Shown here piece by piece: positions 10,401-17,806 of a DNA stretch of 64,000 nucleotides. A program made the translations under genes and the position numbers. How positions within the stretch are numbered: the first letter of the stretch is position 1; each line of letters opens with the position of its first letter. Source of the DNA: Sphingobacteriaceae bacterium. GTDB taxonomy: Bacteria > Bacteroidota > Bacteroidia > UBA7662. The DNA is taken from the NCBI GenBank assembly GCA_030682795.1, contig JAUXNJ010000010.1, forward strand, positions 112,660 to 176,659, written 5' to 3'. The notes beneath the pieces were generated by a model. It did no database searches, was not told the origin of the DNA, and saw nothing but the letters and a program-made list of their open reading frames with translations.

Positions 10401-13400
10401 CACGCTGCTACCACTCATGGTTACGGTGGCCGCTGGGAAAATTTCCAGGTCTTTACAAACAGCGGTAGCATTAATGGTAGGGTAGTGCGGACCTGCATAT
10501 TCAATGACAGCGCGCGTAGTATCGCGAGGAATGTGGCCGTTGTGCCAGTTAGAGGCCGTAAACCAGTCGGTACTTGTGCCTCCCAACCAATAGCCATTGG
10601 TAATGCCATCGATGGCTACCAAGCGACCCGTATTATTGGTGAAGAAAGTAGTATTGATGTTGGTGGCTCCTGAACCGGTATAACCCCACGAGCCAGATAC
10701 CTGCCGTAAACTGTTAAAAGAAAGGTAAAAACAGCCCGAAATAAAGCCGTTACAGTTGAAAGTACCACCTGTATTGATCGATACCACACCCGGAAAATCG
10801 AGTATAGCCCCCGCACGCAGCGTGCCACCACTGATGATGGTCAAGCCCGAATAATCGATGGTGCCTGCTAAAGTTAAAACACCCGTACCAACTTTTTGAA
10901 TACCACCCGTTCCTACACCTGTAATGGTGCCTGAATAGGAGGTGTTCGTATTGTCGCTGCCAATTACCAGGGTGGCAGTTCCCAACAATACATTACCGCC
11001 TGCTCCGCCGCCACCTGCCAAACTACCAATGCTGTTGCTAAAGCCCTGAATGTCGAGCGTGGCCCCAGCCGTATTGCCAATGGTAAAGGCCGAGGAGGCA
11101 CTGATGGCGGTAGGACTTACAGCTTTGAGCACTCCCGCATTGATGTTGGTGCTGCCAGTATAGGTGTTGTTGCCGCCTAATCGCTGGGTATAGGCACCGG
11201 CTTTAACTACCGATAATACGCCCGTGCCATTAATGATGCGTCCGTCGTAGGTAATGTCGCCACTTCCACGGCTAAAGGTAATGCTTGCAGGACTTGCGCT
11301 GTTGTTGCGCACAAAGGCGTTGGTGTCGGTACCAATGATGCCAGCAGTGGTAATGTTAAAGCCGTTTAAATTGAGGGTAGAAGTGTTGTTAACCAAACTT
11401 CCACTTGGAATGGCGCCTGCATTGCCAATGGTGAGGGTGCCCTGGTTGATGATGGTATTGCCGGTATAGCTGTTCGCGGCGTTGAGGGTGGTGGTGCCAG
11501 CTCCTGTTTGGGTAAGTGTGCCGGTTCCTAAGCTAATAACGCTATTGACCACTATTACGCGGTTGGTACCGCCCGTTGGCTCCAAAGTTAAGTCTGCATT
11601 GGTTCCAGTAATGGCGCCATTTAATGTGAATGCATTGGTGGAGTTCGCGTTTCGCCGAATGCTACCGCTACCAATGATTTGAAAAGGACGGTTGGTGGCG
11701 CGAGCAGTTGTACTGCTGTAATTTAATATACCACCGTTTTCTAGGGTAATGGTAGCCGTAGTGCTGCCTGTACCAATGCTACTGTTGGTGCCACTGTTGG
11801 CAATTACGTTCGATACCGTTAAAATACCTCCACCTATGTAAACTTGTCCGCTGAAAGTACTCGCTGCGTTTGAAAGTACAAATTCAGCACTTCCTAATTT
11901 GCGTAAATGTACCGTGCCACTTCCATTTGATATAACGGCAGCCAAAGTGCGGTTGGTGGTATGGTCTACAGTTAAGGTGCAGCTGCCGGCTTGACTGCTG
12001 GTAATGGTACTGCCTGTGTTCGAGCCTGCAATGCCATTGAAGGTTTGATTTTGTCCGTATAAATCCAGCACAATGCCAGCGAAGTTGCCAAAATTCATGA
12101 CCGTAGCTGGGTCTAAGGTATTTTCAACACCAAGGATAACGGTGCCTAAGTTGAAGTTAAATTGTCCGTTAGTAGGTCTGTTGCCCTGCATGAACAAGGT
12201 GCCACTGCCCTCTTTTGCAAAAGTAGCTGAAGGGCCGTGTTCGCAGTCGCCTGCAAAACGAAAATGTCCGCTTCCCCTAAGCGTAATGCTTCGGTTGGTG
12301 CCGTTGTTACTGATGATAGAAGATGGCAAGGCGGTAAAAAGCAAACTATCAGCGGTGGCGTTAAATTCTACGTTTCCAGAAAGTGAAACAACTCCTGCTA
12401 AAACATTATTTCCATTGATGTTGGCTATGGCTCCGCTAGTCGCAGGAACTCCCGTGCCCGTAGCGGTAATGTCTTGTACAATGGTAAGGTTACCTGAACT
12501 TGGTGCCAATTGTAAACTGGCATTGCTAATGGTAATGGCATTGTTGCTGCCCAAAGCACCATTGGCCGTTACCCGCAAATTTCCACCATTAACTAGTACG
12601 TTACCGGTAAAAGAATTGGCTCGTGGTAAAATCCAAGTACCCGCATCCGATTTGGTAAGGGTGGTGATGCCGTTTCCAGTAAAATCCACAATTTCACCCG
12701 AAAAAATATTGTTTCCGGTATTGGTGCCTCGTAAAAACAGGGTGCTGGTACCTGTATTGGTGGAGAGGAGGTCGCTGGTAAACTCTAATGGCCCTGTACC
12801 ATTGGAGGTAATATTGGTATTTCCACTGGTACCTGCCAATTCAATGGCCCGGTCGGTGGTTTGTCCGGTACCCGTATAGGTGAGGTTACCCGTATTGCCG
12901 CCAAAGCCAATGCGAATGACGCCATTGGCCGCACTCGAAGGGGCACCTAGGTTACTGCTGGCAGCAGGGGCGGGACTGCTCACCGAATTGAGTGTGGCAA
13001 CGCTGAGAACACCATTCTGAATCCATACCTGTCCGGTGAAGGTGTTATTGCCAGTTAGTGTGAGGGTTCCTGTGCCCGACTTGATCAAGCCTACATCACC
13101 GCCTAAATTGGCGCTAACAGTGCCGCCTTGCAAAGCAAAATCAACCGTGGAAGACAGAAGCCCTGTACCGATGATGCTACCACTGGTAATGGTTATGAGG
13201 CCAACCTCATCGGTAAAGGTGCCTACATTGAGAATGCCGCCATTTACGGTAACCGCACCGGTGGCTAAAATGTCGTTGGCACCATACAACAAAGTGCCAC
13301 CTGTAACCGTGGTGGTACCAGTGAAGGTACAAGGCACATTGAGGGTTACGGTGCCACCATCTACTTTGGTCAATCCACCGGTAGTAGTGGTGATGGCACG

Positions 13401-15509
13401 GTTAAATACCATATTGCCTGCACCACCTACTGTTAGCAATTGGTTGGTGCCGCTCAAACTACCAGCTACCGTTAGGGTAAGCGTATTAGCATCGCTGTTG
13501 ATGCGTCCATTGCCGGTCATGGTAATGTTACCACTCAGGTTGTTGTTACCACTCGCACTCCTGATGCCGCCTACGTTGCCATTGCCTACACTGGCCAAGT
13601 TGATGGGGCGCGCAAAGGTTACGCCGCCTTGTATCTGCAAGGTTCCCGACCCCGTGATGTTTACGGTGCCACTGGTGCCCAAAGCGTTCATATTGGTAGG
13701 CAACAAGGTGCCTCCCGAAATATTGGTATTACCGGTAAAGGTGTTGGCCACAGTCATGGTAAGGGTGCCGTTGCCATCTTTATTGAGGGTGCCTGAGCCG
13801 ATGGTAAAGGTACCGTTCACTGTAGTTCCTGCTGCGCCACCAATGGTAAGGTTTTGGTTGGTGCTAGTTACTGAAGGAGTGGCAGAAAGTGTTAGGCCTC
13901 CAGCCTCAGCGTTTATACGAGCAGCAGTAGAGAGGGTAATGGTGCCCGAAATGGTATTGGTACCGCTCATACTGCGGATGGCCCCTGCACTGCCTACGCC
14001 GTTACCGTTAATGGTTGTTGGGCGCGATAAAGTAATATTGTCTTGCAGTTGTAAAGTGGCACCATTAACTACGGTAATGGCACCTGCACTGCCCAAAGCG
14101 CTGTTGTTGCGAATGTTGATGATGCCGGCATTGATGGTGGTACCGCCGCTAAAGGTATTTACACCGCTCAAAATGAGGGTGCCGCTTTCTTCTTTGGTGA
14201 TGCTGCCTGTGGCGGTGCCCACGATGCCGCTGATAAAGACGGTGGCCGTGCCGCCTACAGTGAGGTTTTGGTCGGTGCCATTAACCGCCGTAGCTGCCGA
14301 CAGAGTAAGTGTGCCGTTGTTCGACTCAATGCGCGAAGCGCTGCCGAGGGTGAGGGTGCCCGAAAGGGTGTTGTCGCCTGTACCGTTGCGCAGCGCGCCG
14401 TTAGTGCTCGGGCCGGTACCGTTGATGGTAACCGGTCTGGCCAAATTTATGCCACCTGTCAAGCTCAAAGCCGCGCCGCTAGCTACTGTGATGTTGCCGC
14501 TGCTACCTAAGGCTGAAGCATTTTCGGCACTCAATATGCCTGCATCGATGTTTTTATTGCCCGAAAAGGTATTTGCACCGCTTAAGATAAGGGTGCCGGT
14601 GCCAGCTTTGGTTACCAGTCCCGACCCACTAATGATCCCCGAAACAGTAGTATTGCCACTGCCCCCGAAGCTGAGCGCAAAGGTGCTGCCAGCGATGGCG
14701 GTAGCCCCCGAAAAAGTAAGCGTACCTGCGGTGCTTTGCAACAAAACGGCACTTCCCAAGGTTACGGTGCTACTAACGGTATTATTGCCGGTATTGTTTA
14801 CCAGGGCCCCATCACTGCTTACGCCTGTACCGTTGAGGGTGAGGGGCCGCGTGAATTCGATGCCGCCTTCTATTTGCAAAGCAGCCCCGCTGGCCACGGT
14901 AACGCTGCCTGTAGTGCCCAAGCCTGCTCCATTGGTAATGCGGATGGCGCCTCCATTGATGGTGGTATTGCCTGTGAAGGTGTTGGCGAGGGCCAAACTC
15001 AAAGTACCTGTGCCTACTTTCACCAAACTAAAAGCACCGGTGCCCAAAGTGCCTGAAAAGGTACGGTTGGTATTGTCGCTTCCCACGGTGAACACCGGCG
15101 TGCCACTCGAACTACGCATGCTACCCGTACCACCTCCAATGAGGGAGCCCGCTGTAAAGTTAAAGCCCGCCATTTGCAGGATGCCATCTACCTGAATGAC
15201 GTTGGTGGTAACCGTATTGGCCACCAAGGTTACGGTATGGCCTGAATTGATAACGACCTCATTGCTGCCCGTGGGCACGATGCCGCCTTGCCAGGTGGCC
15301 GGACTGTTCCAGTTGCCCGAACCCGCGGTAAGTGAACTTTGCGCCGCGACTTGTTGCCAGCCAGTAAACAGCAACAGCAATAGCCATAAGCTGAGTTGAC
15401 GTGCGGAAGCACACCAGCTCAAAGCCCGAACGTGGGTAGGTTGGATCCGTCGGAAGAAACTACCGGCCATTGGCATTTCTGTAGGAGCTATAATGTTGTT
15501 GGTTGTCAA
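4476..15509 (-). CDS. Giant surface adhesin: autotransporter-type beta-strand repeats, Ig-like and YDG-like domains, T9SS sorting domain
   Basis: A 3,677-residue protein. The long N-region and hydrophobic WLLLLLFTG end in a signal-peptidase site near VAA/QSS (residue 56); ATGs at codons 12 and 14 are alternative starts. Residues 60-110 hold a GNWNSPATW module, repeated near 1640 (STDWFTASNW) and 3033 (PRNWYTAANW). Between about 150 and 2375 there are some 16 autotransporter-associated beta-strand repeats (pattern GTGTLTLSGANTFTGNTTI). Then come invasin-like Ig segments (about 2400-2700), a YDG-like segment (KLYDGTTN near 2786) and a spacer. The last ~85 residues form a type A T9SS C-terminal domain (PMPNPFEQETTLAFYLPEQ, MYGRVV, GTYVIRL, ending KAVKIK). 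It should be exported by Sec, carried across the outer membrane by T9SS and attached to the surface. Its stop overlaps the first pilin gene as ATGA. Confidence 0.9.
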   Translation of the reverse strand: MTTNNIIAPTEMPMAGSFFRRIQPTHVRALSWCASARQLSLWLLLLLFTGWQQVAAQSSLTAGSGNWNSPATWQGGIVPTGSNEVVINSGHTVTLVANTVTTNVIQVDGILQMAGFNFTAGSLIGGGTGSMRSSSGTPVFTVGSDNTNRTFSGTLGTGAFSLVKVGTGTLSLALANTFTGNTTINGGAIRITNGAGLGTTGSVTVASGAALQIEGGIEFTRPLTLNGTGVSSDGALVNNTGNNTVSSTVTLGSAVLLQSTAGTLTFSGATAIAGSTFALSFGGSGNTTVSGIISGSGLVTKAGTGTLILSGANTFSGNKNIDAGILSAENASALGSSGNITVASGAALSLTGGINLARPVTINGTGPSTNGALRNGTGDNTLSGTLTLGSASRIESNNGTLTLSAATAVNGTDQNLTVGGTATVFISGIVGTATGSITKEESGTLILSGVNTFSGGTTINAGIINIRNNSALGSAGAITVVNGATLQLQDNITLSRPTTINGNGVGSAGAIRSMSGTNTISGTITLSTAARINAEAGGLTLSATPSVTSTNQNLTIGGAAGTTVNGTFTIGSGTLNKDGNGTLTMTVANTFTGNTNISGGTLLPTNMNALGTSGTVNITGSGTLQIQGGVTFARPINLASVGNGNVGGIRSASGNNNLSGNITMTGNGRINSDANTLTLTVAGSLSGTNQLLTVGGAGNMVFNRAITTTTGGLTKVDGGTVTLNVPCTFTGTTTVTGGTLLYGANDILATGAVTVNGGILNVGTFTDEVGLITITSGSIIGTGLLSSTVDFALQGGTVSANLGGDVGLIKSGTGTLTLTGNNTFTGQVWIQNGVLSVATLNSVSSPAPAASSNLGAPSSAANGVIRIGFGGNTGNLTYTGTGQTTDRAIELAGTSGNTNITSNGTGPLEFTSDLLSTNTGTSTLFLRGTNTGNNIFSGEIVDFTGNGITTLTKSDAGTWILPRANSFTGNVLVNGGNLRVTANGALGSNNAITISNASLQLAPSSGNLTIVQDITATGTGVPATSGAIANINGNNVLAGVVSLSGNVEFNATADSLLFTALPSSIISNNGTNRSITLRGSGHFRFAGDCEHGPSATFAKEGSGTLFMQGNRPTNGQFNFNLGTVILGVENTLDPATVMNFGNFAGIVLDLYGQNQTFNGIAGSNTGSTITSSQAGSCTLTVDHTTNRTLAAVISNGSGTVHLRKLGSAEFVLSNAASTFSGQVYIGGGILTVSNVIANSGTNSSIGTGSTTATITLENGGILNYSSTTARATNRPFQIIGSGSIRRNANSTNAFTLNGAITGTNADLTLEPTGGTNRVIVVNSVISLGTGTLTQTGAGTTTLNAANSYTGNTIINQGTLTIGNAGAIPSGSLVNNTSTLNLNGFNITTAGIIGTDTNAFVRNNSASPASITFSRGSGDITYDGRIINGTGVLSVVKAGAYTQRLGGNNTYTGSTNINAGVLKAVSPTAISASSAFTIGNTAGATLDIQGFSNSIGSLAGGGGAGGNVLLGTATLVIGSDNTNTSYSGTITGVGTGGIQKVGTGVLTLAGTIDYSGLTIISGGTLRAGAILDFPGVVSINTGGTFNCNGFISGCFYLSFNSLRQVSGSWGYTGSGATNINTTFFTNNTGRLVAIDGITNGYWLGGTSTDWFTASNWHNGHIPRDTTRAVIEYAGPHYPTINATAVCKDLEIFPAATVTMSGSSVIDVHGDWLNYGSFVPATSTVNFRKASGVAQVITRPSVGPFANLQYFGTGTLRLSSNEPRPFEMTGALLTNTGNTIDLNGKGLICAGLGGPGLLTNSQPFDVIIAINGTTDRAFSGIIQNGSGTVGLTKTGSMTQVLEGNNTFTGGITVNGGTLHARNSTTAMGNGSVTLAGTTPVLRLSNTAGVGLNFAQAVTVNANAEIISDNNTTGAGATHTLGALTLNATTLTISGGANVNSGTAGVTFGAVTHSVSPTYTVNNPSGGGLTQLSLGALTGGTLPVVMNGNGTIVQTGAFNIQPTLATQSAITYSGTGTLTLSQNNTMTQRLTLSSGLVVATANGNALGSGTTVYMSGGVLNLSNNTPIAFNNAVIATVNPSFISDRTAAGAGVTHTLGNYSALSPVDSMRVLVGSNVTSGIAGVAFGTLTHPTTTNINVDTLALLQTTGFAGTSRAIRKYGGGEFSITGNSTRTSVTDMYAGSIRLGNANSMGTSATADFNFYGGQLILAADANTTFNNTDVFLRAPNLEIVVDRANAAATSQTHSINILNWPIVDNTYVLNVSRGANITGAAIGSLGIASLLQNSANRTYNYNTSLNARVEWPNYSPTGANITINHRGPGQLGQAAGSSLVTIASTTLNQLGSGSIEFSGTNTLVGPVNIDSGEVRVATNPQTFRVLNINNLGRFNPGTQTAFALSLFFDGVRQSPRIYGSTSSTTAQFQDNNRFTAGSTGRLGLKGYLEFLTQPIGGRSSLLFASPPVVQLRDSTGILINNAQNTSPVRAFLSLTDATNRGRLRGDSVELMVNDRATFDSLRIGGRADSVYRIAFIVDSLVTPALESDNISVTPGPIEPSLSSVVFSVDTAIANGVDSVFVTVVLSDIDTNFITNQLVSLTQDSGKVSTIVAQNFGFSNSFGVAQFAVSSTVADSINYFAVTQLGADDPFQGTARVYFIPGPPFRILVNNPPYSTAVNTIFFPPIEVSIFDSNDNRMWTDTNTVTLSLLPFGVINGTFQVTETSGVAIFPIVSIPNGGTYFMRAAVGSIADTSLAFDIIENYYNGGKGDGFDANNPRVTNLDGKFVLQLDGSFVAFDKLYDGTTNITASGVSANNITLVGLDTSFPNVVLDTVFYGFLSPSVGENKRVVISEAELSGTDTAEYIFSLFGAPFGTAKILGQSYFGGAGRGDVRASSDTVFLDGAKAVPSKLVFDTQPGDQIANEPFSLSARILSTDNRLVPFGAEQAILDFYTNPSGASLNGGNQPFTGGVAVFNNLSINREGTGYELSLEPGGSITHTLDTAVSAPFDVYVVYDGGQGRGDSSIGLISRGLDGFLYDVWIGGASGNPRNWYTAANWNTGLTPRDTSRILIPLRPNQPSLNRSVTPAENSFVLANGGKLILTNGSVLTIDSSTAGAPGPLFKLNNGSETETRGTNSKIVVEPYARYVNLSSSLPRLESRQRLSGVKGWRQLGSPVKTTYADFLDSLETQGYPGAKFDSLQPNVLWFAETDTGTTLQSWRKPANASDSTVQGRGHFVYVFDGAGYPARVTGGGNYADTLPVVLTSNGFEPNLTTGDFVFPELTFTPRALSTQADTAGGNTFFLDENVADAGWNLLANPTPSTLNWDASSGAWTANNLDNTFYIWDPSFGGVGGYRYWNGTVGNIDTSLSDGNIAPYQAFWVHANAANPSLAFNNNAKSDDAARYYSRRQAPPSISLSLQGAGMEANSYVSFTQQGITGPDVYDAYQLESYNDSWLMLYTQSSTRHKKPLVINHLPDNFSNELAIPLHLAAAKDRQPISGNYALFWNLAQNWPANWTIALMDHHNQKVVPMLERSSYQFNYQAPANPAFRTSQEDGDFRSPKAVLHGAKPDIAENPVFRQQREPQRPFTIVIIPNHDGSELVYRPDHPYLYPPMPNPFEQETTLAFYLPEQTMAMLEVSDMYGRVVSRQPQQLYTAGTHELVWNAPQATPGTYVIRLVTADFVSTQKAVKIK
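8384..15059 (-). repeat. About 16 autotransporter-associated beta-strand (PATR) repeats within the giant adhesin
   Basis: The recurring unit is 'LxKxGTGTLxLxxxNTFTGxTxIxGGTL', usually spaced about 60-150 residues apart with intervening beta-helix-like sequence. Clear copies include GTGTLILSGANTFSG, SGTLILSGVNTFSG, NGTLTMTVANTFTG and GTGTLTLTGNNTFTG. Later copies degenerate (GGGEFSITGNSTRTS). In type V autotransporters such repeats sit in beta-helical passenger domains. Confidence 0.8.
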
Positions 15510-15940
15510 GGCGAAAGAGCGGTGCCAAAATCATTCCAAAACTTGGTTTAAACTGGCTATTCAAAGCCATATACGTAGCCTTCCTGAATAAGGTTTGCGC
15601 CGTTTTGTTTAAATTGTTTTGGTTGTGATTGTGATACAGTTCTTTTCACTATAAAGAAAGCATCCAAAATTGAGAAATCGTTAACAAAATAGGAGTTATT
15701 ATCCACAAAACGAATGAAATAAGGCCTTGAGGATTGGGTGCTACAGTGGATAACCTTCTATAAAACGGATAGGTTTTCTCTAATTTGGAATTTTGTCAAA
15801 AAATAGAAAATGCCTTTTTCGACTGCAATACCTAATTAATGCCCTTTTTATACTTATTTCAGTATGTTTTAGAATTCGTAAGGGTTACTGGGTATGCTGC
15901 CGCAGGTAAAAGCGATGCCGTTAAGAGGGACCTCAAAAAA
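15510..15940. other. 431-base AT-rich intergenic region upstream of the giant adhesin
   Basis: It lies between the stop of the 621-residue FGE-like gene and the start of the adhesin, so it should hold the adhesin promoter. I found no perfect TAnnTTTG box on the minus strand; the closest is TATTTTG at 15685-15691. It contains one perfect DnaA-box sequence (TTATCCACA, 15699-15707) and a one-mismatch copy in the opposite orientation (15745-15753). No ORF, RNA gene or terminator was recognised. Confidence 0.5.
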
Positions 15941-17806
15941 TTAAGGAAAATCAATAAAGCTAGCTGGACCATGCCCGCATTCGTTGGCATAAGCTACCCA
16001 TACCCGGGCAGGGAATGAAGCCGAGGTCACGAAAATGCGGTTGCTGCCTTGTCCGTTAATGATGCGCCAATCGGATGGCAATACCCACAGGTAACCTTCG
16101 CCTACACCCGCACCTGAGGTGGTGAGCTCAATTACATTACCAAAAAGTGCATTGGTATCGATGGCTGGTGGCGCACTGGCAGGGGTGCTGCAAAAACGAC
16201 TGCGAGCGCCCCGTCCGCCATGATTTTCGACCCGGGCAGCTGCTGCTACAGCGGCCAAACCACGGTCTGATACGCGCAGTGCCAAAGTATCGGAGGTCCA
16301 GCCACCGCCTCGTAAACCTACGCCAAGCGCATCGGGACTTGGCCAGTTGCTAACGTTGGCTTGTCCTGCTGCCGTTATTTCCCCATCGCCATGGATGCCC
16401 GTAAAGGCCCTGCCTTCGGCGGTGGCTACGTTAATGGTGCGTTCCCACACATTGCCGCTCATTTCCATATTGCCATAACGGGCAGCGCCTGCGGTGGCGC
16501 CCCCCGTGCTGGCGGTGTCGGCAGCAAAAATACCTACCCTGGCTGGACCAGCTGTACTGCGACTCAAGGCATACCACGCATTACCTCCCACATCGGCACT
16601 AGTATAATTGCTGGCAATGAGCTCGCTGTCGGTGCCTGCAAAGGCCAAAGTATAGCTGCTTTTACCGATACCGTCGGTGCCCCAAGCGTATTCGTTCACC
16701 ACGCCGCGACGTTCGCCACGTGTGGCCTTCTCGTATTCTAACTCGGTGAAAGGCCGCATGGCAGTCCAGTCGAGGTAAGCCGCCACATCGGCCCAACTGA
16801 GGTAGCTGCAAGGCAGTTCTCCAAATAAGTTGCTGGGGAGTTCGGCATTGCCACTGCTCCAGCTGATGTTGTTACGTGCCACAAGTCCATCACTGTTTTT
16901 GCCATTCAAATCGGTGATGTCGCGGGCAGTTTTTTGGTTGTCGGTGAGCATATTGAAGAAATCGATCCATTGCCGTTGGGTGATTTCATACTTCATGAGG
17001 TAAAAGCCGCGGTGTCCTTTCGGGAAAGCCTCGGGCAAACTACCTGCGCTACCAATGCTGCTGTCGCCGCTGCTCGATCTTCCCCATAAGTTATCGGCCG
17101 CATTGCCGATGGTCAAGGCATTTTCGGAACTGATGCGCAAAGGCACAGTGGGTCCACTGGTCCAGCTGCCATTAGTAAACGAGCCACGTTCCAGACCCTG
17201 CGTTCCCACAAAAAAGAAGCCCTGTGGGATGTACGCCGTTTCGATGGCAATTACCTTGAGTTCTACCAAAGACCCGTCGGGCACGCCTTGGCGCCCATAA
17301 TTCCAGCGCAAACGCATATTGGTGGCACGAAAAGGCCCGGGTTCGGGAATGATGCTCCCGTTGCTGATGTAGGCGCCCATGCCCGGATTGGTAGTAGCAT
17401 CGTAGGCCAGTGCAGGATCGAGGTAGCCAATATCGATGCGGGCAGGACCCACCCCTTCACCAGCCCAGGTGCCCACCTGGTGACCGGCATCGTGGAGGTA
17501 AGCATGCCGCCAAGTACCGCCCAATACCCTAAATTTGATGATTACCCAGGCGGCATCGTGGTTGTTCATGCCAATGTTGTAGTTAAGTCGCCAAGCATTT
17601 TCCCAAGCCAAATCAAAACGCACCAGGGTAAAATTTGCGGGGTTACCACCACCTGCACTGGTATCTAAACCCGTGAGCCGAACATTGGTTACCCGGATGT
17701 TGTTGGCTTGCACCTCCTGGGGGAAGCTGGCTGCAGCCATCCATCCCAAAATGGCCCATAAAAAGGGGCGAAAGCTGCGGAATAAGAAGGGAGTTGCTGG
17801 CTTCAT
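15941..17806 (-). CDS. Exported FGE-sulfatase-like (SUMF1-fold) protein, catalytically defective, third of three paralogues
   Basis: A 621-residue protein with a signal peptide (about residues 1-34, ending VQA). An N-terminal beta domain (NNIRVTNVRLTGLD, LVRFDLAWENAWR) occupies about 35-190. The formylglycine-generating-enzyme-like fold spans about 190-540: FYLMKYEITQRQWIDFFN, ELEYEKATRG, YAWGTDG, MSGNVWERTIN and LRGGGWTSD. The C-terminus (WRIINGQGSNRIFV) looks like a PKD-type domain. Where true FGEs carry their active cysteines after the 'RGGS' turn, this protein has LALRVSDRG, so oxidase activity is unlikely; a structural or ligand-binding role is likelier. It starts directly after the stop of the middle paralogue. 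It lacks the beta module inserted in the other two. Confidence 0.8.
   Translation of the reverse strand: MKPATPFLFRSFRPFLWAILGWMAAASFPQEVQANNIRVTNVRLTGLDTSAGGGNPANFTLVRFDLAWENAWRLNYNIGMNNHDAAWVIIKFRVLGGTWRHAYLHDAGHQVGTWAGEGVGPARIDIGYLDPALAYDATTNPGMGAYISNGSIIPEPGPFRATNMRLRWNYGRQGVPDGSLVELKVIAIETAYIPQGFFFVGTQGLERGSFTNGSWTSGPTVPLRISSENALTIGNAADNLWGRSSSGDSSIGSAGSLPEAFPKGHRGFYLMKYEITQRQWIDFFNMLTDNQKTARDITDLNGKNSDGLVARNNISWSSGNAELPSNLFGELPCSYLSWADVAAYLDWTAMRPFTELEYEKATRGERRGVVNEYAWGTDGIGKSSYTLAFAGTDSELIASNYTSADVGGNAWYALSRSTAGPARVGIFAADTASTGGATAGAARYGNMEMSGNVWERTINVATAEGRAFTGIHGDGEITAAGQANVSNWPSPDALGVGLRGGGWTSDTLALRVSDRGLAAVAAAARVENHGGRGARSRFCSTPASAPPAIDTNALFGNVIELTTSGAGVGEGYLWVLPSDWRIINGQGSNRIFVTSASFPARVWVAYANECGHGPASFIDFP

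Noticed and set aside
12073..15195. Long plus-strand frames opposite the giant adhesin (up to 719 codons, for example 13036-15195)
   Set aside because: They read as repetitive Val/Pro/Leu-rich sequence that mirrors the repeats of the minus-strand gene, with no signal peptide, domain or own promoter. They are antisense shadows.
15699..15753. DnaA-box-like sequences in an AT-rich intergenic gap, with similar TTATCCA sequences at 60684-60712, suggesting a replication origin
   Set aside because: Only one perfect box, no dnaA, dnaN or par genes nearby and no regular array. Boxes of this kind occur by chance.
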